NCBI RefSeq assembly: GCF_002222635.1
Contig: NZ_CP022415.1
Location: forward strand, 620,001-684,000
Direction of reading: 5' to 3'
From: Pseudosulfitobacter pseudonitzschiae
GTDB lineage: Bacteria; Pseudomonadota; Alphaproteobacteria; Rhodobacterales; Rhodobacteraceae
DNA length: 64,000 bases
The position numbers and the translations under genes are program-made. Below, in pieces: positions 10,657-19,928 of the stretch. The number at the start of each line of letters is the position of its first letter. The stretch's first letter is position 1. The notes beneath the pieces were generated by a model. The model was not told the origin of the DNA and did no database searches. It saw only the letters and a program-made list of their open reading frames with translations.

Positions 10657-11352
10657 ATGCTGAGTTTGAAAGACCTTACCCTGCACTATGGGCACAGCCA
10701 GATCCTGAACGGGATTTCGATGCAGGCCGCCATGGGCGAGGTGACCTGCGTGATGGGCACCAACGGCGTAGGCAAGACCAGCCTGATCAAGGCGATCTCC
10801 GGCACCCATCCGCGCAGTGCCGGAACCCTGTCGCTGGACGGACAGGACCTGCCGGTGCTGCCCGCGCACAAGCTGGCGCATCTGGGTGTGGCCTATGTGC
10901 CGCAGGGGCGCGAGATATTTCCGCTGATGACGGTGAAAGAGAACCTCGAGACCGGCTTTGTCTGCCTGCCGCCCGATGAACATTTCATACCCGACCATAT
11001 TTACGATCTGTTTCCGGTGCTCAAGGACATGACATCGCGGCGCGGCGGCGATCTGTCCGGCGGACAGCAGCAACAATTGGCCATCGCGCGGGCGCTGATC
11101 ACCAAACCCAAGCTGTTGCTGCTTGACGAGCCGACCGAGGGTATCCAGCCCAACATCATCCAACAGATCGGCAACGTGATCCGTCTGCTGCGCGATCAGG
11201 GTGATATGGCGATTGTGCTGGTCGAACAGTATTTCGAATTTGCCTATGATCTGGCGGACCGTTTCGTGGTGCTGCGCCGCGGGTCCGTGGTGCTGGAAGG
11301 GGCCAAATCCGAGATCGCCAAAGCCGACGTGCTGCGCGGCGTTTCCGTCTGA
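10657..11352 (+). CDS. urtE: Urea ABC transporter ATP-binding protein UrtE
   Basis: UrtE is the LivF-type ATPase, with 231 residues, starting MLSLKDLTLHYGHSQILNGI. Walker A is GTNGVGKTS, the signature is LSGGQQQQLAIARAL, and Walker B is LLLLDEPTEGIQPN, followed by VEQYFEFAYDLADRF. The GTNGVGKTS form and the IQPNII segment are typical of UrtE. The start lies two bases after the urtD stop, and it closes the operon. Confidence 0.96.
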   Translation: MLSLKDLTLHYGHSQILNGISMQAAMGEVTCVMGTNGVGKTSLIKAISGTHPRSAGTLSLDGQDLPVLPAHKLAHLGVAYVPQGREIFPLMTVKENLETGFVCLPPDEHFIPDHIYDLFPVLKDMTSRRGGDLSGGQQQQLAIARALITKPKLLLLDEPTEGIQPNIIQQIGNVIRLLRDQGDMAIVLVEQYFEFAYDLADRFVVLRRGSVVLEGAKSEIAKADVLRGVSV

Positions 11353-11445
11353 GCATTTGCGCGGGTCGGTCTGTGCGGCGGCGCACTTGCATTTCCTGAC
11401 AGAAATAGACAGGTATTGCCCGAACGCTTCTGCAAGGGACTTGCC

Positions 11446-12201
11446 ATGACAGATCAAACCGCTGACGCACCCCGTATCGCGCGCACCCGCCACGCGTTGC
11501 GCCGCCGCAGCCTGACGGTTGCCGCATCGGAAAAACTGACGCCACATATGATCCGGCTGACCCTGCAAGGCGCGGACCTGCATGATTTCACCAGCACCGC
11601 CCCCGATGACCATATGAAGCTGATCCTGCAAGGTGATGGCGACAGTCCGCAAATGCGTGACTACACCCCACGCCGGTTCAGCGCATCTGAACTGGTGGTG
11701 GATGTGGTCGATCACCCCGGTGGCCCCGCCGCCGACTGGGCGCGCGACGCGGCAGTAGGCGACAGCATCACCATTGGCGGCCCGCGCGGCAGTCAACGGA
11801 TCGAAGGCGACATCGCCCACTGGCTGTTGATTGGCGACGAAACGGCGTTGCCTGCCATTGGCCGCTGGATCGAGGAACTGCCAGATGGTGCGCGCGTTAC
11901 CAGCATTGTCGGCGTGCCGGATGCCACAGACGAACAGACATTGGACACCGCCGCCGACTGGCAAGCGCACTGGCTTCACCGTCCGCTAAAGCAGGCAACC
12001 GATCCCGCACCCTATCTGGCAGCGCTGGACGCCATGACAGTGCCGCCGCGCACCTTTGTCTGGGTCGCTGCCGAAGCACAGGTGGCGCGTGCCATCCGCA
12101 CGCATCTGTTGGACAATGGGCACGACAAACAGTGGATTAAGGCTTCGGGCTATTGGGTGGCGGGTCAGGCCGATGCTTCGGATAAGGCGATCGGGGACTG
12201 A
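11446..12201 (+). CDS. Siderophore-interacting protein (FAD/NAD(P)H ferric-siderophore reductase)
   Basis: Proteins of this ViuB/YqjH-like family reduce ferric siderophores in the cytoplasm to release iron. The 251-residue protein has an N-terminal FAD-binding half with the flavin motif RDYTPRRFSA near residue 72 and a C-terminal SIP half with WLLIGDETALPAIGRWIEEL near residue 125 and VAAEAQVARAIRTHL near residue 207. It ends in WIKASGYWVAGQAD, typical of the family. The ATG with an AAGGGA ribosome site was chosen over a TTG ten codons upstream. No siderophore genes are adjacent, so the substrate is unknown. Confidence 0.9.
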   Translation: MTDQTADAPRIARTRHALRRRSLTVAASEKLTPHMIRLTLQGADLHDFTSTAPDDHMKLILQGDGDSPQMRDYTPRRFSASELVVDVVDHPGGPAADWARDAAVGDSITIGGPRGSQRIEGDIAHWLLIGDETALPAIGRWIEELPDGARVTSIVGVPDATDEQTLDTAADWQAHWLHRPLKQATDPAPYLAALDAMTVPPRTFVWVAAEAQVARAIRTHLLDNGHDKQWIKASGYWVAGQADASDKAIGD

Positions 12202-12296
12202 CGGCATATTGGTCAAGCGTCTCACCATTTTGTGCGGGCAGGGGCCGTTGGTGTTCTTGACCTTGCGCGGCCCATGCCATAACACACCGGTGCTAC

Positions 12297-12370
12297 GCGG
12301 GCGTTGTGTAGTGGTAAGACCTTAGCCTTCCAAGCTAATGACGCGGGTTCGATTCCCGCCGCCCGCTCCA
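12297..12370 (+). tRNA. tRNA-Gly(UCC)
   Basis: The 74-base gene folds as a full cloverleaf. The acceptor stem GCGGGCG pairs with CGCCCGC, the anticodon stem TTAGC (12322-12326) pairs with GCTAA (12334-12338), and the loop CTTCCAA presents anticodon TCC at 12329-12331. The T-arm is GCGGG-TTCGATT-CCCGC. CCA is encoded. It lies alone between the flavoreductase and the ABC exporter. Confidence 0.97.
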
Positions 12371-12478
12371 ATTTTTCCCTTGCGCAGATTGTTTCGATTC
12401 CCCGACAGGGTCTTTGTCGCATTGACCCCGTGGCGTGCAGACGCCACAAGTCGTCGCGAAATGAATTCAGGAGCTGTC

Positions 12479-14305
12479 ATGGCCGATCACCCCCCGCAGA
12501 CTGTTCCCCTTCAAGCGCCCGCCCCGGGCAAGGGCGATGACCAGCGTGCGGCGTCCAAGCGTATCGGCGCTTTGGCTGCGCTGTGGCCCTTCGTGACACC
12601 TTATCGTGTTTTGATGGTGGCGGCGGTCATGGCGCTGGTGCTGACGGCGGTGGTGTCACTGACCCTGCCGCTGGCGGTGCGCCGTGTGGTCGACAACTTT
12701 CGCACAGAGGACGGGGCGCTGCTGGACCAGTATTTTCTGGCAGCCATTGGCATTGCCGGGTTGCTGGCCGTGGGGACCGCGCTGCGCTATGCGCTGGTCA
12801 CGCGGCTGGGCGAGCGGGTTGTTGCCGACATTCGCAAGGCGGTGTTCGATCGTGTGATCGGCATGAGCCCCGCATTCTATGAAAAAATCATGACCGGCGA
12901 GGTTCTTAGCCGGATCACAACCGACACTACGCTGATCCTGTCGGTGATCGGGTCAAGCGCGTCGATTGCCCTGCGCAACATGCTGATTTTTGCGGGCGGG
13001 CTGGTGCTGATGCTGCTGACGTCGGCCAAGCTGACGGGGCTGGTGCTGTTGATCGTGCCCGCCGTGGTGATCCCTATTCTGGTGCTGGGGCGTCGCTTGC
13101 GGGTAATCAGCCGTGAAAATCAGGACTGGATTGCGGCCTCGTCGGGCAGCGCGTCCGAGGCACTGGGGGCGGTGCAGACTGTGCAGGCCTTTACCCAAGA
13201 GGCGACGACGCGGGCGCAGTTTGCGCAGGTAACCGAGCGCAGCTATGACGCGGCAGGGCGGCGTATTCGCACGCGGGCGCTGATGACCATGATCGTGATC
13301 TTTCTGGTCTTTGCGGGCGTAGTCGGCGTGCTGTGGATCGGTGCCAATGACGTGCGCGCCGGTGCCATGTCTTCGGGCGCGCTGATCCAGTTTGTGATCT
13401 ATGCGGTGATGGTTGCGGGCGGCGTTGCCGCCCTGTCCGAGATCTGGGGCGAGCTGCAACGCGCGGCGGGGGCCACCGAACGGCTGATCGAGTTGCTGAC
13501 AGTCGAGGACAGCGTGCATGATGTCGCGGTCCCTGCCACGCTGCCTGTACCGGTACAGGGCGGCATCCGCTTTGACGATGTGTCGTTTTCTTATCCTTCG
13601 CGGTCCGATGTGTCGGCGCTGGACCACGTCAGCCTTGAGATCGCACCGGGCGAGACCGTCGCCTTTGTCGGGCCATCCGGTGCGGGCAAGACGACCATCA
13701 TCCAGATGCTGCTGCGCTTTTACGAGCCGCAGTCGGGGAGCATCATGATCGACGGCGTAGCCCTGAGCACGCTGGCGCGCGACGACTTTCGCGGCCACAT
13801 CGCGCTGGTGCCGCAAGATCCGGTGATCTTTGCCACATCGGCGCGCGACAACATCGGCTTTGGTCGTCCCGGTGCGACCGAGGCCGAGATTGAAACCGCA
13901 GCCAAGGCGGCGGCGGCCCATGATTTCATCGTGGCGTTGCCCGACGGCTATGACTCCTACTTGGGTGAACGGGGCGTGATGCTGTCGGGTGGGCAAAAGC
14001 AACGCATTGCCATTGCCCGCGCCATTCTGCGCGACGCGCCGGTTCTGTTGTTGGACGAAGCCACCAGCGCTCTGGACGCCGAAAGCGAACGCGCGGTGCA
14101 GGCGGCGTTCGAGACGCTGAGCCACGGGCGCACCACGCTGATCGTGGCACACCGTCTGGCCACCGTCAAAAAGGCCGACCGGATCGTGGTGATGGAACAG
14201 GGCGGGATCGTGGCTGTGGGCACCCATGACGAACTGGTGTCCCAAGGCGGGCTTTATGCGCGTCTGGCCAAGTTGCAATTCACCGGCGGTGCAGACGCGG
14301 AATAA
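12479..14305 (+). CDS. ABC exporter, fused membrane and ATPase domains (MsbA/BmrA-like)
   Basis: This is a half-transporter with an N-terminal six-span ABC membrane domain (residues about 35-330) and a C-terminal ATPase (about 360-600), 608 residues in all. The Walker A GPSGAGKTTIIQM lies near residue 397, the signature LSGGQKQRIAIARAI near 502 and Walker B VLLLDEATSALD near 523. The length and domain order match lipid or drug exporters that work as homodimers. The ATG after CAGGAG was chosen; an upstream ATG (12461) would place the ribosome site inside the gene. The substrate cannot be read from the sequence. Confidence 0.92.
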   Translation: MADHPPQTVPLQAPAPGKGDDQRAASKRIGALAALWPFVTPYRVLMVAAVMALVLTAVVSLTLPLAVRRVVDNFRTEDGALLDQYFLAAIGIAGLLAVGTALRYALVTRLGERVVADIRKAVFDRVIGMSPAFYEKIMTGEVLSRITTDTTLILSVIGSSASIALRNMLIFAGGLVLMLLTSAKLTGLVLLIVPAVVIPILVLGRRLRVISRENQDWIAASSGSASEALGAVQTVQAFTQEATTRAQFAQVTERSYDAAGRRIRTRALMTMIVIFLVFAGVVGVLWIGANDVRAGAMSSGALIQFVIYAVMVAGGVAALSEIWGELQRAAGATERLIELLTVEDSVHDVAVPATLPVPVQGGIRFDDVSFSYPSRSDVSALDHVSLEIAPGETVAFVGPSGAGKTTIIQMLLRFYEPQSGSIMIDGVALSTLARDDFRGHIALVPQDPVIFATSARDNIGFGRPGATEAEIETAAKAAAAHDFIVALPDGYDSYLGERGVMLSGGQKQRIAIARAILRDAPVLLLDEATSALDAESERAVQAAFETLSHGRTTLIVAHRLATVKKADRIVVMEQGGIVAVGTHDELVSQGGLYARLAKLQFTGGADAE

Positions 14306-14311
14306 CAACCG

Positions 14312-14373
14312 GGCAGGGGGCCAGCCCCCGACGCTGACGCGTCTCCCCCGGAGTTTTCGGGCAAGATGAAGGA
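14312..14373 (+). repeat. Dispersed intergenic hairpin repeat, copy 1
   Basis: The stretch contains a small hairpin GGGGG-CCAG-CCCCC (14316-14329), then CTCCCCCGGAGTTTTC and GGGCAAGATGAAGG. It matches in order the element at 53812-53871 and the reverse copy at 40852-40890. It lies just after the ABC exporter stop and may act as its terminator. Confidence 0.6.
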
Positions 14374-14509
14374 CGCGATACGGCTGACGCTGCGTCGGCC
14401 AAAGGGCCGTTTTCACCTGATATGCTTGCGCATTTTCCCAAAGCACCGCATCTTGCTTTGCTAAGGGAAAAGGCCGCCGGACAGCGGTGGTGACAGGGAG
14501 GAGACACCA

Positions 14510-16408
14510 ATGACCTATGCAGGGATGGAAGACCGCAAGCGCATCGAGGCCGAAGGACCATGGGCCGAGCGCGATCTGCCGGTGACGCTGTTTGGAATGC
14601 TCAGCGACACGACCGCGAAATTTCCAAAGCACAATGCCGTCAGCTATCAGATTTTTTCGGGTCCGAAAGACAAGGCCGAGACCTTAAACTGGACCGAGTT
14701 GAAGGCTAAAACCGCGCAAACTGCCAATATGCTGCGCAGCATGGGCATCGGGCCCAAGGACGTTGTGGCCTATGTGCTGCCCAACTGTAACGAGGCGATT
14801 CTGACCATGCTGGGCGGTGCCACCGCAGGTATCGTCAACCCGATCAACCCGCTGCTGGACCCCGAGCAGATTTCGTCGATCCTGCGCGAGACGGGGGCCA
14901 AGGTGGTTGTGACGCTGCGCGCCTTTCCCAAGACGGACGTGGCCGAGAAGGTCGCCGAGGCGGTCGAACATGCGCCGAACGTCAAAACCGTGCTTGAGGT
15001 TGACCTGCTGCGCTATGTGACGCCGCCGAAATCGTGGATTATTCCGCTGATCCGCCCAAAGGCCGCACAGGCGGGCCATGCCGATTACCTGAGCTTCAAC
15101 ACCGAGCTGAAAAAGCACAACACCACCCTTGATTTCGAGGACGTGCAGGAAGACCGCGTGGCCTGTTATTTCCACACCGGTGGCACCACGGGCATGCCAA
15201 AAGTGGCGCAGCACCGCTATTCCGGACTGGTCTACAACGGCTGGGTCGGGGGCGAGTTGTTGTTGAACGAAAACGATGTGCTGTTGTGCCCGCTGCCGCT
15301 GTTTCATGTGATGGCGGTGCATGTGATCCTGATGGGGGCCGTGTTCAGCGGCGCGCATGTGGTTTTCCCGACGCCGCAGGGCTATCGCGGCGAAGGCGTT
15401 TTCGACAACATCTGGAAGCTGACGGAACGCTGGAAGATCACCTTTATCGTCTCGGTCCCTACGGCGCTTGCCGCGATGATGCAGCGCCCGATTGATGCGG
15501 ATGTGAGCACGGTGAAGACGGCCTTTTCGGGGTCGGCCCCACTGCCCAAAGAGCTGTTCAAACGCTTTGAGGAAGCCACAGGCGTGACCATCGTCGAAGG
15601 CTATGGCATGACCGAGGCGACTTGCCTGATTTCGGGTAACCCTGTGGACGGATTGAAGAAAATCGGCAGTATCGGTATTCCGTTCCCCTATTCGGACGTC
15701 AAGATCGTCAAACAGACCAACGACGGCCCGCTGGAGTGCGCTGTGGACGAGATTGGCGAGATCTGCATCTCGAACCCCGGCGTCTACACGGGTCACACCT
15801 ATACCGAAGAGGCCAAGAACAAGGATCTGTATTACAACGACACGCACCTGCGGTCGGGCGATCTGGGGCGGATGGATGCCGACGGCTATCTGTGGATCAC
15901 GGGCCGCGCCAAGGATCTGATCATTCGCGGTGGCCACAACATCGACCCCGCCGAGATCGAGGACGTCTTGCAGGGGCACAAGGCCGTGGCCTTTGCCGGT
16001 GCCATCGGCCAACCCGATGCCCATGCGGGCGAAGTGCCTTGCGCCTATGTCGAATTGGTGGATGGCGCCACCGTAACCGAGGACGAACTGCTGGCCTATT
16101 GCAAGAAGCACGTTCACGAACGCGCGGCACACCCCAAACATATGACCATTCTGGACGAACTGCCCAAGACGGCAGTGGGCAAGGTGTTCAAGCCTGATCT
16201 GCGCAAGAATGCGATCACGCGGGTCTATAACGCCGCCCTGTCCGATGCCGGATTGAAGGCGCGGGTGACGTCGGTGATTGACGACAAAAAACGCGGGCTG
16301 ATGGCGCAGGTCGCGGCGAATGGCGACAGCGAGGCCGAGATTGGCAAGGTGCTGGGTGCGTTCATTCAAGGATGGGAACCGGACGCCCATGCCACAGCAG
16401 CGGAGTAG
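14510..16408 (+). CDS. Acyl-CoA synthetase (AMP-forming), fatty or carboxylic acid specific
   Basis: This 632-residue enzyme of the ANL superfamily activates a carboxylic acid to its CoA thioester via an acyl-AMP. The P-loop-like motif FHTGGTTGMPKVAQH lies near residue 219, the GYGMTEATCLIS motif near 364, the hinge region GRAKDLIIRGGHNIDP near 465 and the catalytic lysine motif LPKTAVGKVFKPDLR near 550. An unusual C-terminal tail of about 60 residues follows. The ribosome site GGGAGGAG is strong. A hairpin (AAAGCA with TGCTTT, 14440-14459) lies upstream and may be an operator. The downstream esterase gene begins six bases after it, so both may act on one ester substrate. Confidence 0.9.
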   Translation: MTYAGMEDRKRIEAEGPWAERDLPVTLFGMLSDTTAKFPKHNAVSYQIFSGPKDKAETLNWTELKAKTAQTANMLRSMGIGPKDVVAYVLPNCNEAILTMLGGATAGIVNPINPLLDPEQISSILRETGAKVVVTLRAFPKTDVAEKVAEAVEHAPNVKTVLEVDLLRYVTPPKSWIIPLIRPKAAQAGHADYLSFNTELKKHNTTLDFEDVQEDRVACYFHTGGTTGMPKVAQHRYSGLVYNGWVGGELLLNENDVLLCPLPLFHVMAVHVILMGAVFSGAHVVFPTPQGYRGEGVFDNIWKLTERWKITFIVSVPTALAAMMQRPIDADVSTVKTAFSGSAPLPKELFKRFEEATGVTIVEGYGMTEATCLISGNPVDGLKKIGSIGIPFPYSDVKIVKQTNDGPLECAVDEIGEICISNPGVYTGHTYTEEAKNKDLYYNDTHLRSGDLGRMDADGYLWITGRAKDLIIRGGHNIDPAEIEDVLQGHKAVAFAGAIGQPDAHAGEVPCAYVELVDGATVTEDELLAYCKKHVHERAAHPKHMTILDELPKTAVGKVFKPDLRKNAITRVYNAALSDAGLKARVTSVIDDKKRGLMAQVAANGDSEAEIGKVLGAFIQGWEPDAHATAAE

Positions 16409-16413
16409 GTGCT

Positions 16414-17349
16414 GTGCCCGACTATGACCGGTTGATGGACAGTGAGGTCCGTGCCTTTATGGCGCGGACCGCGCTGCATTATCCGCCCGATGCGGTGGAT
16501 CTGACCGTGGACGACCAGCGCCGCGTCTATAACGCGATGTGTGCCGACTTTGATGTGGGGTATCCTGACGGTGTGACCGCGCAGGACCGCACCTTTGGTG
16601 GTGTGCCCTCGCGGGTCTACAGCCGTGCAGCCCCCGTCGCGGGCACGGTTTTCTTTTGCCACGGGGGCGGGTTTGTTGTTGGCGGACTGGACAGCCATGA
16701 CAGCATCTGCGCCGAGTTTTGCGCAGGCACGGGGATGCAGGTGATTGCGGTCGATTACGGGTTGTCGCCCGAGTGTCCCTTTCCGCGAGATTTTGAAGAC
16801 GCATGGGCCGCGTTTCAAGCGGTTTGCGCCGAGACCACGGGTGCGATCGTGCTGTGCGGCGACAGTGCGGGTGGCAATCTGGTGGCAGCGGTGGCCCATT
16901 ACGCGCGGGGCCGCATCGACGGGCGGATTTCCGGCAGCTTGTTGATCTATCCGGGCCTTGGCGGTGACCGCACACGCGGCAGCTATGTCACCCACGCTGA
17001 TGCGCCGGGCCTGAGCGTGCGGGACATGGCATTTTACCAAAGTTTGCGCAGTGGCGGGCAGGACCGCACCGGCGATCCGCGTTTTGCACCGCTGCAAGAC
17101 ACCGATTTTTCCGGCCTGCCGCCCGTTGTCGTGCTGACGGCCGAGTTTGATCCACTGTCCAGTGATGGCGAGGCCTACCGTGATGCCATTCAGGCCGCAG
17201 GGGGGCGTGCCGTGTGGATCGAAGAGGCAGGGCTGGTGCATGCCCATCTGCGGGCGCGACACATGTCGAAACGTGCCGCGACCAGCTTTGCGCGGATGGT
17301 TCAGGCGCTGACCCTGTTACGCGAGGGGCAGATGACCGACATCGCGTAA
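16414..17349 (+). CDS. Alpha/beta hydrolase, hormone-sensitive-lipase-type esterase
   Basis: The protein has 311 residues from the GTG start at 16414, which follows GGAG by a proper distance. It has the HSL-family oxyanion motif HGGGFVVGG (near residue 78), the nucleophile elbow GDSAGGN (near 150), the acid residue in TAEFDPLSSDGEAY (near 245) and a catalytic histidine in AGLVHAHL (near 275). No signal peptide is present, so it works in the cytoplasm. It is coupled to the acyl-CoA synthetase, which suggests ester cleavage followed by activation of the released acid; that is inference. Confidence 0.88.
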   Translation: MPDYDRLMDSEVRAFMARTALHYPPDAVDLTVDDQRRVYNAMCADFDVGYPDGVTAQDRTFGGVPSRVYSRAAPVAGTVFFCHGGGFVVGGLDSHDSICAEFCAGTGMQVIAVDYGLSPECPFPRDFEDAWAAFQAVCAETTGAIVLCGDSAGGNLVAAVAHYARGRIDGRISGSLLIYPGLGGDRTRGSYVTHADAPGLSVRDMAFYQSLRSGGQDRTGDPRFAPLQDTDFSGLPPVVVLTAEFDPLSSDGEAYRDAIQAAGGRAVWIEEAGLVHAHLRARHMSKRAATSFARMVQALTLLREGQMTDIA

Positions 17350-17354
17350 CGCCC

Positions 17355-18191
17355 TCAGGTCAGGAACGGTTTCGCCTTCATCGTGTCGGGAACCGGTGCG
17401 CCCAGCCGTGACAGGATGGTGGGGGCCAGTTGCAACTGGTCAATTACCGTGTCTTCGTGCGGGCCTTCGGCGTCACCGAAATAATATAACGCTGCCTCTT
17501 GTTGCAGCGCGCCGCGCCCGCCGTGGTGGCCACGCTCGTCCTGCCCGTGGTCGGCGGTGACGATCACCTCGTATCCCATCTGACGCCAGCGCGGGATAAA
17601 GGGGGCCAGCATCTCGTCCATAACCATACAGGCGTGGTCCATTTCCTGACTTTCGTGAAAGAATCGGTGGCCCATGCTGTCCAGCGTACAGGTGTGCAAC
17701 ATGCCATAATTCAGGCCAAAGCGCAGACACAGGTTGGTCAGCGATCCAAACAGATCCACGTCGGAGGGCGTCATCTGGTTGGTCTGGCCATAGCCGGTCA
17801 TCGTGTGGAAACGACCGTGGTTGATGGTGTTGCTGTCTGGTTCATCATATTCGATGTCGCGGACATAGTCGAAGGGGTGGCGGTTGAAAAATTCCGACCA
17901 AAAGCTGTGTGCGACCGCCCCCGTCACACCGCCCGCCGCGCGGGTTGCTGAGAACACATCGGGGTGCGACAGGCGAAAGACGTTGCCATTGCCGGTGCAG
18001 CCGTGTTCGGCGGGGGCCACACCTGTGTGGATCGACGCATAGCACGATGCCGAGATTGACGGCAGCACTGCGCGCAGTTTCCACACACGGGCATCGCCGC
18101 TGTCGACCCAGCCTTCCAGATTGCCGAACAACCGCCGCCAGTTGCGCCACGGCACGCCGTCCAGAATAATCAGCAACAGTTTCTTGTCCAT
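17355..18191 (-). CDS. Alkaline-phosphatase superfamily enzyme (phosphodiesterase/nucleotide pyrophosphatase-like)
   Basis: The 278-residue protein starts MDKKLLLIILDGVPWRNWRR and has the metal-site pattern of the superfamily: an N-terminal ILDG aspartate, a nucleophile candidate in LPSISASCYASIHTG, DSMGHRFFHES in the middle and TADHGQDERGHHGG towards the end. It has no signal peptide, unlike classical periplasmic phosphatases. It lies 99 bases after the ABC ATPase gene on the same strand and is probably co-transcribed with the importer, so it may act on the imported compound. Its stop is five bases from that of the esterase running the other way. Confidence 0.82.
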   Translation of the reverse strand: MDKKLLLIILDGVPWRNWRRLFGNLEGWVDSGDARVWKLRAVLPSISASCYASIHTGVAPAEHGCTGNGNVFRLSHPDVFSATRAAGGVTGAVAHSFWSEFFNRHPFDYVRDIEYDEPDSNTINHGRFHTMTGYGQTNQMTPSDVDLFGSLTNLCLRFGLNYGMLHTCTLDSMGHRFFHESQEMDHACMVMDEMLAPFIPRWRQMGYEVIVTADHGQDERGHHGGRGALQQEAALYYFGDAEGPHEDTVIDQLQLAPTILSRLGAPVPDTMKAKPFLT

Positions 18192-18290
18192 GAGGGCCTC
18201 CCTACGGGTGTGCGCCGGCTTGAACTTCTAGGCCCCGCAACCTGTTGATATAAAAGGGCAGGGCACGTCAGGGCACCCCGCCGGAACGCT

Positions 18291-19928
18291 CTAGTTGCCC
18301 GCACTTTCCATGCGACGGTGTTCGATCACCTCTTCCAGCCAGCCGATCTTCATTTCCGGCACCGAACTGAGCAGCAAGTCGGTGTAGGCATCGAAAGGCG
18401 GCGACAACACCTGCGATTTGGAGCCATAGCGCACGACTTCGCCCTGATACATCACGGCGATACTGTCTGCGATGGCGCGCACCGTCGCCAGATCATGGGT
18501 GATGAACAGATAGGCCACGTCCTCGACCTTTTGCAGCTTTAACAGCAACTTGAGGATACCGTCCGCCACCAGCGGGTCCAGCGCCGAGGTGACCTCGTCG
18601 CAGATGATCAGTTTGGGTTTGGCCGCCAGTGCGCGCGCGATGCACACACGCTGTTTCTGACCTCCTGACAGTTCCGCGGGATAGCGGTCCTGATAGCCAT
18701 CGCCCAGCTCGATCTCGTCCAGCAGTTCTTGGATGCGGGTCTGTTTTTCGCGGCCCTTGAGGCCAAAGTAGAACTCCAATGGCCGACCGATGATCGTGCC
18801 GACGGTCTGACGCGGATTCATTGCCGTATCGGCCATCTGATAGATCATCTGCAACTCGCGCAGGTCGTCGCGCGGACGTTGCGGCAGGCTGGGGGGCAGA
18901 TCACGGCCCGCAAAGTGGATGTTACCCGCCGAAGGGGGCAGCAGGCCGGTGATCACCCGCGCCAGCGTTGATTTGCCCGATCCGCTTTCGCCCACAACGG
19001 CCAATGTCTGACCGGGGTGTAGCTCTACGTTGATGTTCTTGAGCACGTCGAAATTGGTGCCGGTATAACGTGCTGTGACATTCTCGACCCGCAAGATAGC
19101 TTCGTCGCTTGGCTCTTTCTCGATGTGTTTGATCGAGCGGACGGAAACCAGCGCCTGCGTGTATTCTTCTTGCGGGTCGTTGATGATCTGGTCGGTGGTG
19201 CCGTATTCGACCATCTCGCCCTGTCGCAGCACCATGATCTGGTCGGCCACCTGTGCCACCACGGCCAAATCGTGTGTGATATACAGCGCAGCGACGCCCG
19301 TTGCTTCGATCGCATCCTTGATCGCCTTCAGAACGTCGATCTGTGTGGTCACATCAAGGGCCGTTGTCGGTTCGTCAAAGACCACAAGATCAGGCTCGGG
19401 GCACAGGGCCAGAGCCGTCATGCAGCGTTGCAATTGCCCGCCCGAAACCTGATGGGGAAAACGGTTGCCGATGGTTTCAGGGTTGGGCAGACCCAGCTTT
19501 TCGAACAGATCAACCGCGCGCGCTTCGGCGTCTTTCTTGCTGAACTTACCTTGGCTGATCGCAGCCTCGGTCACCTGCTCCATGATCTTTTTCGCAGGGT
19601 TGAAGGACGCTGCCGCCGATTGCGAGACATAGGTCACTTCGGCACCGCGCAGGCGACGGATATCGCGAGGGCTGGACTGCAACAGATCTCGTCCGTTCAC
19701 CCAGACCTCGCCGCCGGTCAGTTCCACGCCGCCACGGCCATAGGCCAGCGTGGCCAGCCCGATGGTGGATTTGCCTGCACCGGATTCGCCGATCAGACCC
19801 AGAACTTCGCCTGCCTTCAGATCGAAATCGATGCCGTGGACGATTTCGATGTCATGTGGCTTTTCTCCCGGTGGATAGATCGTTGCGCCAATTTTCAGTC
19901 CGCGGACTTTAACCAAAAGATTGCTCAT
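18291..19928 (-). CDS. Peptide-type ABC transporter, fused double ATP-binding protein (DppD-DppF-like)
   Basis: The 545-residue protein joins two complete ATPase domains. The first has Walker A GESGAGKST, the signature VSGGQLQRCMTALAL and Walker B LVVFDEPTTALD. The second has GESGSGKST, LSGGQKQRVCIARAL and LIICDEVTSALD. The signature of the first is VSGG rather than LSGG. Both halves match the OppD/OppF family of dipeptide, oligopeptide and nickel importers. Its ATG overlaps the stop of the upstream permease gene as ATGA. Confidence 0.94.
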   Translation of the reverse strand: MSNLLVKVRGLKIGATIYPPGEKPHDIEIVHGIDFDLKAGEVLGLIGESGAGKSTIGLATLAYGRGGVELTGGEVWVNGRDLLQSSPRDIRRLRGAEVTYVSQSAAASFNPAKKIMEQVTEAAISQGKFSKKDAEARAVDLFEKLGLPNPETIGNRFPHQVSGGQLQRCMTALALCPEPDLVVFDEPTTALDVTTQIDVLKAIKDAIEATGVAALYITHDLAVVAQVADQIMVLRQGEMVEYGTTDQIINDPQEEYTQALVSVRSIKHIEKEPSDEAILRVENVTARYTGTNFDVLKNINVELHPGQTLAVVGESGSGKSTLARVITGLLPPSAGNIHFAGRDLPPSLPQRPRDDLRELQMIYQMADTAMNPRQTVGTIIGRPLEFYFGLKGREKQTRIQELLDEIELGDGYQDRYPAELSGGQKQRVCIARALAAKPKLIICDEVTSALDPLVADGILKLLLKLQKVEDVAYLFITHDLATVRAIADSIAVMYQGEVVRYGSKSQVLSPPFDAYTDLLLSSVPEMKIGWLEEVIEHRRMESAGN